In this document: one piece after another, positions 43,001 to 51,259 of the stretch | Position numbering within the stretch: the stretch's first letter is position 1 | Layout: every line of letters begins with the position of its first letter | Assembly: GCA_964522015.1 (NCBI GenBank) | Contig: CAZFST010000018.1 | Location: 1 to 64,000 of the forward strand | From: QQWI01 sp964522015 | Lineage (GTDB): Bacteria > Bacillota > Clostridia > Peptostreptococcales > Acidaminobacteraceae | Length of the DNA: 64,000 nt | Direction: 5' to 3' | The notes under the pieces: generated by a model | Database searches by the model: none | Seen by the model: only the letters and a program-made list of their open reading frames with translations | What the model was told of the DNA's origin: nothing | Made by a program: the position numbers and the translations under genes

Positions 43001-44265
43001 GCCCCGATTTCTGTGATGCCATCATATTTTGCAGAAAAACCTGTTGTTTCTATATCGAACACCACAAACGCCCCATTTAACGGGTAATCCACTGGGTTTG
43101 AAATCACTTCAATCTTATCGTCAATCAAGTAACCTTCCACACCATAGATGATCTTGATGTTCTTGCCCGCTGTTTCCATGGCTTCTGGGAAGGATTGAAT
43201 CACACCGTGGTCTGTAATTGCCACGGCAGGATGGCCCCAGCTGATGGCACGTTTGACAAATTGTTTGGCACTGAGGGTTGAGTCCATTGCGCTCATGGTG
43301 GTATGGGCGTGGAGTTCTATGCGTTTAAGGGGAGCGGTGTCTTTTCTTTGTACCGGTTGGTCTGCCTCGTTTATGGCAAGGAGCATGAGCAAGGTGTCTT
43401 TTTCGTAGGTATCGTAACGAACCCGGCCTTCAACATGGTAGAAAGAACCGGATTTAATGAGAGGCGGTATGGTTTGGGCTTCTTCTTTATCTAAAAAGAG
43501 TTTGCATTTTATGGCATTGGTGTGGTCTGAAATCGCAAAGGACAACATGGTTTTCCCCGTGGATAGAACCCGAGAATCGATTGAAAAGACTTCTCCCACC
43601 ACGCTGACAAAGCTTTCCTCTTCAAGAACCGTATTAAGGGGTGTTGGCTGACTCTTAATCAGGCGCTTGAAAATCACTCGCTGATCATCTGGTTTTGACG
43701 ATATTTTCTTGGGTGGCTTTGACTCTTCTGGAGATTTGATGGTCATCGCAGCTTTTGAGGCATCTACCATATCTTTTATTCTGCTATTTAAGGCGTCGTC
43801 ATCAATGGCTTCTGAAGCTTCCGGTGCAATGATTTCAACCGTCACCTGCTGCTTAAACACATTTTGAATGTAAGCGCTTAGTTGTTTTGGAGCTTCAATG
43901 GCGGTTAATTGGTAGTAAAGAGCGGGTAAAACTATATGCAGCGTGGCCTTAGATCCTTCTATTTTCCAATTTTCATTCTGCAGCAAGGGTTCATAATTAC
44001 TAAGCTTAGCAATTCTTGACGCACTATAACAAAGCATCTCGGAAAAGCCTCCGAGATACTCAGCGTAATCATAATTAATCTTAATGAGTTCCACAAAATT
44101 CAAGCCTGTTTTAATGCCTAAAATCAAGGTAGCCTCATCTTTTACAGAAACCAATTGCGGTGTCTTAAGTACCAACTCCAGTGCATTTCTGGTTTGCTCA
44201 AATGCGACGCTAAGAATCTCAGCTTGGATTTGCTCTGCTAAAAAAGATTTTAAATCAAAGCTCAT
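40018..44265 (-). CDS. polC: DNA polymerase III alpha subunit, PolC type
   Basis: A 1415-residue replicative polymerase typical of low-GC Gram-positives. Order: N-terminal domains and OB fold (about 220-320), PHP domain split by the 3'-5' exonuclease (DIETTG near residue 401, with the AHNAKFDMSF and HHRAVNDAEAT exonuclease motifs), the zinc-binding insert (CRTC ... CPAC, about 884-910), then palm, fingers and a C-terminal HhH. The longest ORF starts with a TTG. The ATG at 44265, with GGAG 7 nt upstream, is chosen and overlaps ispG by 11 nt. Confidence 0.98.
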   Translation of the reverse strand: MSFDLKSFLAEQIQAEILSVAFEQTRNALELVLKTPQLVSVKDEATLILGIKTGLNFVELIKINYDYAEYLGGFSEMLCYSASRIAKLSNYEPLLQNENWKIEGSKATLHIVLPALYYQLTAIEAPKQLSAYIQNVFKQQVTVEIIAPEASEAIDDDALNSRIKDMVDASKAAMTIKSPEESKPPKKISSKPDDQRVIFKRLIKSQPTPLNTVLEEESFVSVVGEVFSIDSRVLSTGKTMLSFAISDHTNAIKCKLFLDKEEAQTIPPLIKSGSFYHVEGRVRYDTYEKDTLLMLLAINEADQPVQRKDTAPLKRIELHAHTTMSAMDSTLSAKQFVKRAISWGHPAVAITDHGVIQSFPEAMETAGKNIKIIYGVEGYLIDDKIEVISNPVDYPLNGAFVVFDIETTGFSAKYDGITEIGAVKVLNGQILERYSTFVNPEKIIPEVVVNLTGITQEMVANERTISEVLPEFLAFCGDAAVVAHNAKFDMSFIREKAKASNLVFDPLVLDTLKLSRMLLKDMKRHRLNMVAKKLGIKLDGHHRAVNDAEATAQIFLKFVEMLGEENVFNALEINAYGERNLDFKHFDSYHVIILVKNYVGLKHLYQMISHSHLKTFYRKPLIPKSLLTEKREGLIIGSACEAGEVYQGILNGLDDTELLDISSFYDYLEIQPIGNNQFLIEKGLVENQEELRQINRRIIQLAKTMEVPCVATADVHFMDPKDEIYRRILMAGQGFSDAGAQPPLYFKTTDEMLEEFSYLGRDMAEEVVIHATHRINDQIESILPVPDGTYPPEIPGSDEELRTMCFEKARRIYGDPIPEIVEKRLARELDSIIGNGYAVMYIIAQKLVKKSMEDGYLVGSRGSVGSSFAATMSDITEVNPLPPHYHCRTCLHSEFVTDGSIASGADLPDKNCPACGAAYKKDGHDIPFETFLGFEGDKEPDIDLNFAGVYQSTSHAYTEELFGEGYVYKAGTIGTVAEKTAFGFVKKYFEETQQKINYYEVIRLAAGCTGVKRTSGQHPGGIMVVPNYKDVHDFTPIQYPANDSTSGVITTHFDYHSISGRILKLDILGHDVPTIIKMLEDLTGENAMEIPLDDRETLKIFTSVQSLKIQDNTYPLKIGSLGIPEFGTRFVRQMLDETKPTSFAELVQISGLSHGTDVWINNAADLVNDGIVTLKEVIGTRDDIMVYLMYAGLPPKDAFFIMEGVRKGKGLKPEQEEQMTSYKVPKWYIESCKKIKYMFPKAHAVAYVMMSVRIAYFKVHFPLAFYATFFSIKVDDFDAHLISQGSNAIKEQMKVIEAIPKMSTKEQSQYTVLEVASEMYARGFECLPVSLYESDAEQFKISGNKLLPPFRALQGVGENAAKAIVESRQAGEFISINDLRTRSKANRSVVDALVVHGCMRGLPEDNQLSFDMFFN

Positions 44266-45325
44266 GGCTTTCTCCAATCAACTGTAAAACTGCCTCTTTT
44301 AATTCTTGGACGACGTATTGATCAGGTATCTTCTTGATAATATGGCCTTTTCTAAATAAAAGTACTTCGCCCTTGCCGCCGGCAATGCCAATATCAGCTT
44401 CCCTGGCTTCTCCAGGCCCATTTACCGCACAGCCCATAATGGCCACTGTAATGGGTTGGTCAATGTCCCCAAGTGCTGCTTCAACCTGATTCACGATGCG
44501 CTCTAAATCAATATGACACCTTCCGCAGGTTGGGCAAGAAATAATTTGAATTCCCATGGGACGGACTTCAGATGCGTTTAGTATGGCTTTTGCCGCTTTA
44601 ATTTCTTGAACTGGGTCACCAGTCACGCTCACTCTAAGGGTATCTCCAATCCCGTCCAGGAGAAGGGCTCCGATGCCCATGGCCGATTTGATGCTCGACT
44701 GAAAAAACGTCCCCGCTTCTGTTACGCCTAGATGCAGTGGATAAGCCACCTTCTCAGAAAGCAATCTATAAGCACTGACCATTTGAGGTACATGGGAGCT
44801 CTTCAGTGAAATAACAATTTGATCATAGCCAAACTTTTCAAGTAAATGAACATGTCTTAGGGCACTTTCTACCATGGCCTCTGGGGTTGGTCCGCCGTAT
44901 TTATCAAGAAATTGTTTTTCAAGTGATCCCGAGTTTACACCGATTCGCACTGGAATATTGCGACTTTTTAAAGCTTGTACCACTTCCCTTACCCGTTCAT
45001 CGCTACCAATATTACCTGGATTTAGCCGCACTTTATCAATGCCCTGGGCAATGGATTCCAGAGCAAGGCGATAATCAAAATGAATATCTGCCACCAGGGG
45101 CATTTTAGTTTGGGCTTTGATTTTGGAAATAGCTTGAGCCGCCTCCATACCAGGAACAGCAAAGCGAACGACTTCGCAACCTGCCACTTCAAGTTCTTTG
45201 ATTTGAGAAACGGTTCCCTGGACATCTTCCGTAAACGTAGTGGTCATGGATTGAATAACCACCGGATGATTAGCGCCGAGACCGATATTGCCAATCTTCA
45301 CTTCTCTAGTATTTTTTCTAGTCAT
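44255..45325 (-). CDS. ispG: 4-hydroxy-3-methylbut-2-en-1-yl diphosphate synthase IspG
   Basis: A 356-residue [4Fe-4S] enzyme that converts MEcPP to HMBPP in the MEP pathway. An N-terminal TIM barrel begins PVVIQSMTTT. The cluster ligands are in CPTCGRC and MGCAVNGPGEA, the latter being the family signature. The ORF can be extended 14 codons upstream. The ATG at 45325 has AAAGGA 7 nt upstream and gives normal length. It follows rseP by 4 nt and overlaps polC. Confidence 0.97.
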   Translation of the reverse strand: MTRKNTREVKIGNIGLGANHPVVIQSMTTTFTEDVQGTVSQIKELEVAGCEVVRFAVPGMEAAQAISKIKAQTKMPLVADIHFDYRLALESIAQGIDKVRLNPGNIGSDERVREVVQALKSRNIPVRIGVNSGSLEKQFLDKYGGPTPEAMVESALRHVHLLEKFGYDQIVISLKSSHVPQMVSAYRLLSEKVAYPLHLGVTEAGTFFQSSIKSAMGIGALLLDGIGDTLRVSVTGDPVQEIKAAKAILNASEVRPMGIQIISCPTCGRCHIDLERIVNQVEAALGDIDQPITVAIMGCAVNGPGEAREADIGIAGGKGEVLLFRKGHIIKKIPDQYVVQELKEAVLQLIGESHEL

Positions 45326-45329
45326 AGGG

Positions 45330-46361
45330 TTATCCTTTAAAAAGCTTAAGTACATCACTGACCACAACGACAGCCATCAAGGTTAGCAATAGTACAAACC
45401 CAACATAATGCATCCGTTGTTCAATTTCTTGATTCGGTTTTCTACGAAAAATCATTTCGTAGCCAATAAAAATAATACGGCCACCATCCAGGGCTGGAAT
45501 AGGCAAAAGGTTCATAATCCCTAAGTTCACCGAAATAAATGCAGTAAAGGTCAATAGAGGTTTAATGCCAAGACTAGCAGCCTCACCTACAACCTTTGCA
45601 ATGCCTACAGGTCCTGCAACTTGTGATCTAGCCTCTTTATCAGTAAACAACTTTGGTATAAATGTAACAATCATTTTTGACCAATAATACGTTGTATCAG
45701 CAGATGCTTTAATTGCCATTGGTACTGATTTTTCGACCACTGGTTTAATCCCAATTAAGTTTCTATCCGTTTCTTTGTCGTAAGCCACTGGCACATTAAA
45801 CACCAATACTTCATTATTTCGAAGCACTTGAATGCGAAGCGGTTCCTTTCCCGATTGGTCTATGGCCTTTGTTAAATCACTCCAGGCGTCAATAGCCATT
45901 AAATTCACAAAGATAATTTGATCACCCTTTTCAAGTCCACTGGTGGCTGCAGGCATATCAGGAAGAAACTCAGCAATTTTTGTGGTTTGGTAGCCCATGG
46001 ATAAACTCAGAAAGAACAAGATGATTAGGGCTAATACAAAATTCATTAAGGGACCCATAATAATCACTGTAAAGCGCCGCCAAGCAGCCTTTTTACCAAA
46101 ACTATTAGGATTATCTGATGCTTCATCTTCCCCTTCCATTTGTACAGAACCACCAATTGGAAATGCTTTAAGACTATAGAGGGTTTCTTTCCCCTGCCAT
46201 TTTAAAAATGTCGGACCCATGCCAATTGAAAATTCTTTGACAAAAATACCATTCATTCGCGCTGCTATAAAATGACCAAATTCATGAATAAAAACAATCA
46301 CGCTAAAAACAACGATAAAACTGATTGCCGTTATGGCTATAGAACTTAAATTAGCTAACAT
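45330..46361 (-). CDS. rseP: Site-2 intramembrane zinc metalloprotease RseP/RasP
   Basis: A 343-residue membrane protease for regulated intramembrane proteolysis, for example of anti-sigma factors or signal peptides. The zinc motif HEFGH is at residues 26-30 in the first membrane helix. A PDZ domain (about 115-195) follows. The third zinc ligand is in PIPALDGGRI within a later helix. About four transmembrane helices are present. GAGGTG lies before the ATG. It sits between dxr and ispG, the usual Firmicute order. Confidence 0.96.
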   Translation of the reverse strand: MLANLSSIAITAISFIVVFSVIVFIHEFGHFIAARMNGIFVKEFSIGMGPTFLKWQGKETLYSLKAFPIGGSVQMEGEDEASDNPNSFGKKAAWRRFTVIIMGPLMNFVLALIILFFLSLSMGYQTTKIAEFLPDMPAATSGLEKGDQIIFVNLMAIDAWSDLTKAIDQSGKEPLRIQVLRNNEVLVFNVPVAYDKETDRNLIGIKPVVEKSVPMAIKASADTTYYWSKMIVTFIPKLFTDKEARSQVAGPVGIAKVVGEAASLGIKPLLTFTAFISVNLGIMNLLPIPALDGGRIIFIGYEMIFRRKPNQEIEQRMHYVGFVLLLTLMAVVVVSDVLKLFKG

Positions 46362-46369
46362 ATTTCACC

Positions 46370-47509
46370 TCAAAATTGACACTGTTTTGCAAATTGACGC
46401 GTGGTTGCGTCAACTGCTAGGAGCATTTCCAAATTTCCTATGGGCTGATGCCCTATCACTGAGAGTGCTTTTTCAATGCCATTTGGAATATCATAAAAAC
46501 CAATTTCATCATTTAAAAACCTTGCCACTAACTCTTCGTTTGCTGCATTTAAAATGCAGGGAGCGGTGCCACCCAACCTGAGCACTTCATATGCTAAATC
46601 CAAACAAGGGAATGTCTTTCTGTCCGGTTCATAAAAAGTTAACTGATGGAGTTTTGGAAGTACCATACGCTCAAGGTCAGTTGGTAAACGATTGGGATAA
46701 TGAAGGGCATAGTGGATCGGTAATTTCATGTCTGGTAAACCCATTTGCGCCATCACTGAGCCATCCACATATTGAATTAGAGAATGAATAATACTCTGTG
46801 GATGGACCACAACGTCAATTTGCTCCGGTGTCACATCAAATAACCAGCGAGCTTCAATCACTTCAAGTCCCTTGTTCATTAAGGTTGATGAATCAATGGA
46901 TATTTTTGCGCCCATTGACCAATTAGGGTGTTTTAAAGCAGCTGATTTATGAACTACCATTAAATCCTGACGATTCTTGCCCAAGAACGGGCCTCCAGAA
47001 GCCGTCAAAATAATTTTTTCTATCTCAGATATTGAATTCCCTTGTAATGCTTGAAATAATGCGCTGTGTTCGCTATCTACAGGTATGATTTCAGCCTTAT
47101 GCCGGCGGGCTAGAGCCATGATTTCTTCCCCGTAGACCACCAGTGTCTCTTTGTTGGCAAGAGCAATGCGCTTACCTCTTTTAACAGCGCTTATGGTTGG
47201 CTGAAGGCCAACAGCACCCACAACTGATGTCAACAAGACATCATATGCTGCCTCTTCAGTCATTTGGATCAGACCTTCCAGCCCAAATAATACCTTGACT
47301 GGTTCGTTCTTAAGTGTCTCTTTAACGATGTTAAACTGCTGTAAATCTTCAATTACTAAATACCCAGGCCTAAACTGATGATACTGCGACATTAATAAAT
47401 CACCATTGCTACCACAGGTTAAAGCAACGACTTCAACTACTTGATGCTGTACTAAATCCAAAGCCTGTGTTCCTATTGAACCTGTTGAACCAATAATTGC
47501 GAGTTTCAT
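46370..47509 (-). CDS. dxr: 1-deoxy-D-xylulose 5-phosphate reductoisomerase Dxr
   Basis: A 379-residue NADPH enzyme that makes MEP from DXP. The nucleotide-binding GSTGSIGTQALD is at residues 7-18. ALANKETLVVYGEE and the flexible-loop/catalytic SASGGPF-type segment (LTASGGPFLG) are present. The longest ORF adds 55 unrelated residues from the intergenic repeats. The start at 47509 with AAGGAAGGGG upstream is clear. With IspG and IspH it completes the visible MEP pathway steps. Confidence 0.97.
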   Translation of the reverse strand: MKLAIIGSTGSIGTQALDLVQHQVVEVVALTCGSNGDLLMSQYHQFRPGYLVIEDLQQFNIVKETLKNEPVKVLFGLEGLIQMTEEAAYDVLLTSVVGAVGLQPTISAVKRGKRIALANKETLVVYGEEIMALARRHKAEIIPVDSEHSALFQALQGNSISEIEKIILTASGGPFLGKNRQDLMVVHKSAALKHPNWSMGAKISIDSSTLMNKGLEVIEARWLFDVTPEQIDVVVHPQSIIHSLIQYVDGSVMAQMGLPDMKLPIHYALHYPNRLPTDLERMVLPKLHQLTFYEPDRKTFPCLDLAYEVLRLGGTAPCILNAANEELVARFLNDEIGFYDIPNGIEKALSVIGHQPIGNLEMLLAVDATTRQFAKQCQF

Positions 47510-47536
47510 AAACACCCCTTCCTTAATACTATGCTT

Positions 47537-47565
47537 ATTATAGCAGAAAGGATTAAAATTGTCCT
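47537..47565 (-). promoter_or_regulatory. dxr promoter
   Basis: On the minus strand: AGGACA (47560-47565), 17-bp spacer, TATAAT (47537-47542). The -35 lies within a tandem repeat unit. Confidence 0.6.
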
Positions 47566-47622
47566 TTTGTTTGAACTTAAAAGATAGGATTAAACATATC
47601 CTTTTATTTGCGTGCAAAAGCG
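47549..47622. repeat. Degenerate 37-bp tandem repeat before dxr
   Basis: Units start at 47549 and 47586. Both begin AGGATTAAA, continue with an (A/G)TCCTTTT(G/A)TTTG block and end CAAAAG-like. Each can form an AGGAT/ATCCT stem. Confidence 0.65.
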
Positions 47623-47645
47623 CTAACGAATTAACGCTAGCGCTT
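47618..47645. other. Hairpin between cdsA and dxr
   Basis: Arms AAGCGCTAACG (47618-47628) and CGCTAGCGCTT (47635-47645), one mismatch, followed on the minus strand by TTTT. It is a weak terminator or attenuator. The AAGCGCTAAC core recurs in the stem downstream of lysC. Confidence 0.6.
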
Positions 47646-47652
47646 AGTAATT

Positions 47653-48450
47653 CTAGACAAATGTTAAAACCCACGCCATAAAAAACACAGCTGGCGTTGT
47701 AAAAAGAATTGAATCGAAGCGATCCAATACCCCACCGTGTCCAGGTATAACCGTACCAAAATCTTTTATCTTACAATATCTTTTAATTTTCGAGGCTGTT
47801 AAATCACCAATTTGAGAAGCAATTGAACCAAGTAAGCCTAAAGAAAGAGCAAGTATCCAAGTCATCTCTGGCATAATAATGAGTTTAAAGATAGCCATAG
47901 AGAACAGACTCCCCAAAACACCACCAATTGCACCTTCAGTGGTTTTATTTGGGCTCACCACCTCAATCAATTTATGTTTACCAAAGCGCTTACCAACAAA
48001 ATAGGCGCAGCTATCGGTTGCGAAAGCGATTGTAAATACTGACCACAAAAGTTTATCGCTTCTATCAGAAAGTGCCATTATCAAGATAAAAGGGACCGTC
48101 ACATAAAAAACACTGACAACGGTTACAAATATATCAATGATGGAGTGCTTTGAAAAAACGAAGTATGTTAGTAAACTGAAAAAAAAGAGCAACGAAATCA
48201 TTGCCAGGGCTGTGTAATAGTTTGGCCCTAAGATATACGCTGCTATTGCAATGATTGTCAATAGCAGCCCCGCCATAAACATCGGGTGTGAATCAATATT
48301 CTTGAAGGCGCGATGAAATTCATACACACCAATCAAAGCAAGTATTGAGGATGGAATAATTACAAACCAGCCCTTAAGAATCAAAAATGACAGAATTAAA
48401 ACAATCCCGACCACTGCACTGATAATGCGACTTCTTAATGTAGAATTCAT
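47653..48450 (-). CDS. cdsA: Phosphatidate cytidylyltransferase CdsA
   Basis: A 265-residue integral membrane enzyme that makes CDP-diacylglycerol, the precursor of all phospholipids. About eight hydrophobic helices are seen. The C-terminal signature runs from SKIKRYCKIKDF through PGHGGVLDRFDS and carries the conserved metal-binding aspartates. TGAGG precedes the ATG. It is 10 nt after uppS, in the frr-uppS-cdsA-dxr-rseP string common to most bacteria. Confidence 0.96.
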   Translation of the reverse strand: MNSTLRSRIISAVVGIVLILSFLILKGWFVIIPSSILALIGVYEFHRAFKNIDSHPMFMAGLLLTIIAIAAYILGPNYYTALAMISLLFFFSLLTYFVFSKHSIIDIFVTVVSVFYVTVPFILIMALSDRSDKLLWSVFTIAFATDSCAYFVGKRFGKHKLIEVVSPNKTTEGAIGGVLGSLFSMAIFKLIIMPEMTWILALSLGLLGSIASQIGDLTASKIKRYCKIKDFGTVIPGHGGVLDRFDSILFTTPAVFFMAWVLTFV

Positions 48451-48460
48451 TCATCTTACC

Positions 48461-49165
48461 TCAGAGCTTACCAAAGCGGCGTTCGCGTTTGGTGAATTGT
48501 GCAATACTAGCATCTAAATCTTCAGGTAATATATCAGGCCAATATTTTTCTAAAAATACAAATTCAGTATAAGCCGCTTGCCAGAGATAGAAATTACTAA
48601 TGCGCATTTCACCACTGGTTCTGATGATTAAATCTGGGTCTGGAATGCCTTTAGTAAAGAGGTATGAAGAAACCAAATCCTCATTAATTAAAGCTTGATC
48701 GATACCGGATTCAATAATAGTCTTAATCGCGTGAACAATCTCCTGCCTAGCGCCATAATTCATACAGATATTTAATTGCATACCTGTACATGACTCTAAA
48801 GCTGCTTCAGCTTTTCGAATGGCTTTTAATTGAGTGGGAGGCATATGATCAATATCACCTATAAATTTTAACCGTGTATTGGATGCCTTAAGTTCTTTAA
48901 CTTCACCTTTACAAAATTCAACAAGAATTTTCATTAGGCCTGAAACTTCATCTTTGGGCCTAGACCAATTTTCAGTTGAAAAGGCATAGACAGATAGGTG
49001 TTCAAGTCCAATAGTACCTGCATGCCGTACAAATCGTCTTAAGGTTTCCCCGCCGGCTTTATGACCAGCGAGTCTTGGCAACCCCTGCCTCTTTGCCCAA
49101 CGACCGTTGCCATCCATTATAACAGCAACATGTTTAGGAAATTGTCTCACCTCATTAGATGACAT
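48461..49165 (-). CDS. uppS: Undecaprenyl diphosphate synthase
   Basis: A 234-residue cis-prenyltransferase that elongates farnesyl diphosphate to the C55 carrier for cell-wall synthesis. The catalytic aspartate is D18 in IMDGNGRWAKRQGLPR. The SVYAFSTENWSRP and RTSGEMRISNF motifs are present. It starts 1 nt after the frr stop with only a weak ribosome site, so coupling to frr is likely. Substrate supply comes from the MEP genes next door. Confidence 0.97.
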   Translation of the reverse strand: MSSNEVRQFPKHVAVIMDGNGRWAKRQGLPRLAGHKAGGETLRRFVRHAGTIGLEHLSVYAFSTENWSRPKDEVSGLMKILVEFCKGEVKELKASNTRLKFIGDIDHMPPTQLKAIRKAEAALESCTGMQLNICMNYGARQEIVHAIKTIIESGIDQALINEDLVSSYLFTKGIPDPDLIIRTSGEMRISNFYLWQAAYTEFVFLEKYWPDILPEDLDASIAQFTKRERRFGKL

Positions 49166-49166
49166 A

Positions 49167-49724
49167 TTATACTTCCATAATTTCCACTTCTTTTACTTCA
49201 AGAAGTTTATCAATCTGTTTTATAAAGCCATCGGTAGCCTCTTGAACTTCTTTTTCAGAGCGTTTAAGATCATCTTCTGTTAATTCATTATTCTTATTGA
49301 GTTTTTTAAGTTTTTCATTGGCTTCACGACGTTCATTTCTTAAAGCAACTTTGGCCTCTTCGCCAGATTTTTTAGCCATTTTAACAAGATCTTTACGTCT
49401 TTCTTCAGTCAAAATTGGCATCATGATGCGAATTATTTTACCGTCGTTAGAAGGATTAACCCCTAAATCTGCCTGCAGTATTGCTTTTTCAATGTCTCTT
49501 AAAGCAGAAACGTCGTATGGTTGAATTTGAATCATACGAGGTTCAGGGGCAGACACGTTTGCCATTGCTTTTAGCGCCGTATCAGTGCCATAGTAAGAAA
49601 CTACAACTCTGTCTAAAATATGGGGATTTGCACGACCAGCGCGAATAGCCTGTAGCTCATCACGCAAAACACTTAATGTTTTTGTCATTTTTGATAATAA
49701 TTCCTCTTGGACTTGATTAGGCAT
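49167..49724 (-). CDS. frr: Ribosome recycling factor
   Basis: A 185-residue factor that splits post-termination ribosomes with EF-G. The conserved RAGRANPHILDRV (about 28-40), YGTDTALKAMANV and IRIMMPILTEERR segments form the expected two-domain L shape. The ATG overlaps the pyrH stop by 1 nt, with GAGAGGAGAG upstream. Confidence 0.97.
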   Translation of the reverse strand: MPNQVQEELLSKMTKTLSVLRDELQAIRAGRANPHILDRVVVSYYGTDTALKAMANVSAPEPRMIQIQPYDVSALRDIEKAILQADLGVNPSNDGKIIRIMMPILTEERRKDLVKMAKKSGEEAKVALRNERREANEKLKKLNKNNELTEDDLKRSEKEVQEATDGFIKQIDKLLEVKEVEIMEV

Positions 49725-50437
49725 TAAAACTCTCCTCTCACAATGGTACCAATTTCTTCACCTTGGATAACGCGTCTAATATTATCTGTATCTTCTAATG
49801 CAAATACAATAATTGGAATATTATTCTCCATACAAAGAGTTGCGGCGGTTTGATCCATAACCCCAAGACGCTTATCGATAATATCTTTGTAGGTTAATCG
49901 GTCAAACTTAACAGCATTTGGATCAATGTTAGGATCCGCACTATAAACACCGTCCACTTTTTTTGCCAACAAAATAACATCTGCAGCAATTTCTGCAGCT
50001 CTTAGAGCAGCAGTTGTATCTGTAGAGAAAAATGGATTTCCTGTCCCAGCAGCAAAGATGACCACTCGACCTTTTTCTAAATGTCTGTTGGCCCGTCGCT
50101 TAATATATGGTTCTGCAATTTGACGCATTTCGATGGCGCTCATGACCCGGGTAGGTACCGCTAAATTATCTAGAGCATCCTGTATCGCCAATGAGTTAAT
50201 GACAGTTGCAAGCATCCCCATATAATCGGCAGTTGTGCGATCCATATCGTCGCTAGTTCTACCCCGCCAGAAGTTACCGCCACCAATGACAACTGCTACT
50301 TCAACACCTTCGTCAATTAAAAACTTGATTTGTCCAGCAACATCCCTAACCATTAAATGGTCGATGCCTGAACCTTTTTCTCCCGCTAAAGCCTCACCAC
50401 TTAATTTCAGTACGACACGTTTATAAATTGCTTTCAC
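49724..50437 (-). CDS. pyrH: UMP kinase
   Basis: A 237-residue amino-acid-kinase fold enzyme that phosphorylates UMP. VVLKLSGEALAG at the N-terminus, GGGNFWRG, and the ATGNPFFSTDTTAALRA stretch are family signatures. The start codon is GTG with GGAGG about 7 nt upstream. It follows the tsf terminator and probably has its own promoter (TATAAT at 50470-50475 on the minus strand, -35 weak). Confidence 0.97.
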   Translation of the reverse strand: MKAIYKRVVLKLSGEALAGEKGSGIDHLMVRDVAGQIKFLIDEGVEVAVVIGGGNFWRGRTSDDMDRTTADYMGMLATVINSLAIQDALDNLAVPTRVMSAIEMRQIAEPYIKRRANRHLEKGRVVIFAAGTGNPFFSTDTTAALRAAEIAADVILLAKKVDGVYSADPNIDPNAVKFDRLTYKDIIDKRLGVMDQTAATLCMENNIPIIVFALEDTDNIRRVIQGEEIGTIVRGEF

Positions 50438-50505
50438 GACTGACCTCCAATTTAGAATGCCTTAATTCCATTATACCGCATTTTCGAAGAAAAAAACTCT
50501 CAAAA

Positions 50506-50529
50506 AAGGAGCACTTAACGGTGCTCCTT
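50506..50529 (-). terminator. tsf terminator
   Basis: Perfect arms AAGGAGCAC / GTGCTCCTT followed on the minus strand by TTTTTGAGAGTTTTTTT. It ends the rpsB-tsf unit. Confidence 0.88.
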
Positions 50530-50535
50530 CATCAC

Positions 50536-51186
50536 TTATTTATTTGCAATCGTTTTAGCTACTTCATCTGCAAAGTTTTCTTCAACTTTTTCGATACCTT
50601 CGCCAAGTTCATATCGAGTAAATCTTCTAATTGAGATATTTTCGCCAATCTTTGCGATTTTTTCGAGCAATAATTGTTGAATTGTCTTGTCGCCATCTTT
50701 GATAAATGACTGTTCTAGCAAGCATGATTCTTTATAATACTTTTCAACGCGACCTTCGACCATTTTATCGATAATTTTTTCAGGCTTGCCTTCGTTGATG
50801 GCTTGCTGTCTAAGAATTTCTCTTTCTTCATCCAAGATTTCAGCCGGTACTTCTTCACGTCTAATGTATTTAGGATTTGCAGCAGCGATTTGCATAGCAA
50901 CATCACGACCAAATTCTTGGAATTCATCTAATTTACCAACAAAGTCAGTTTCAGAGTTGATTTCTACAATAACCCCAATTCTACCACCGTGGACATAAGA
51001 TATAATTGCGCCTTCTGATGCAACTCGACCAGCTTTTTTAGCAGCTTTAGCAAGACCTTTTTCACGAAGTAATTTGATAGCTTCATCTAAATTGCCATCA
51101 GTTTCAACCAATGCATTTTTGCAATCCAACATACCAGCGCTAGTAATTTCTCTTAATTCTTTTACCATTTGAGCAGTTACGGCCAT
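50536..51186 (-). CDS. tsf: Translation elongation factor Ts
   Basis: A 216-residue nucleotide-exchange factor for EF-Tu. The N-terminal UBA-like module (VKELREITSAGMLDCKNAL) and the ETDFVG motif are intact. It is shorter than the E. coli protein, as usual in Firmicutes. The ATG at 51186, with AAGGAGG 6-7 nt upstream, replaces a longer frame beginning at 51204. It lies 73 bp after rpsB, with a perfect palindrome in the gap. Confidence 0.97.
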   Translation of the reverse strand: MAVTAQMVKELREITSAGMLDCKNALVETDGNLDEAIKLLREKGLAKAAKKAGRVASEGAIISYVHGGRIGVIVEINSETDFVGKLDEFQEFGRDVAMQIAAANPKYIRREEVPAEILDEEREILRQQAINEGKPEKIIDKMVEGRVEKYYKESCLLEQSFIKDGDKTIQQLLLEKIAKIGENISIRRFTRYELGEGIEKVEENFADEVAKTIANK

Positions 51187-51207
51187 GAGAATCCTCCTTA
51201 GCATAGG

Positions 51208-51235
51208 GAAAAGTAAGAGTTAACTCTTACTTTTC
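51208..51235. other. Perfect 28-bp palindrome between rpsB and tsf
   Basis: The 28 bp (51208-51235) equal their own reverse complement, centred on GTTAAC, with flanks GAAAAGTAAGA and TCTTACTTTTC. In RNA this gives a 12-bp stem with a TTAA loop, ending in U-rich bases: a possible attenuator or processing site adjusting the S2:EF-Ts ratio. Confidence 0.8.
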
Positions 51236-51259
51236 TTTGTATTTTCTATCGACAGAAGC

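Noticed and set aside
46370..47674. 55-residue N-terminal extension of Dxr
   Set aside because: It covers the intergenic repeats and promoter; the conserved protein begins at MKLAIIGSTGS with a strong ribosome site.
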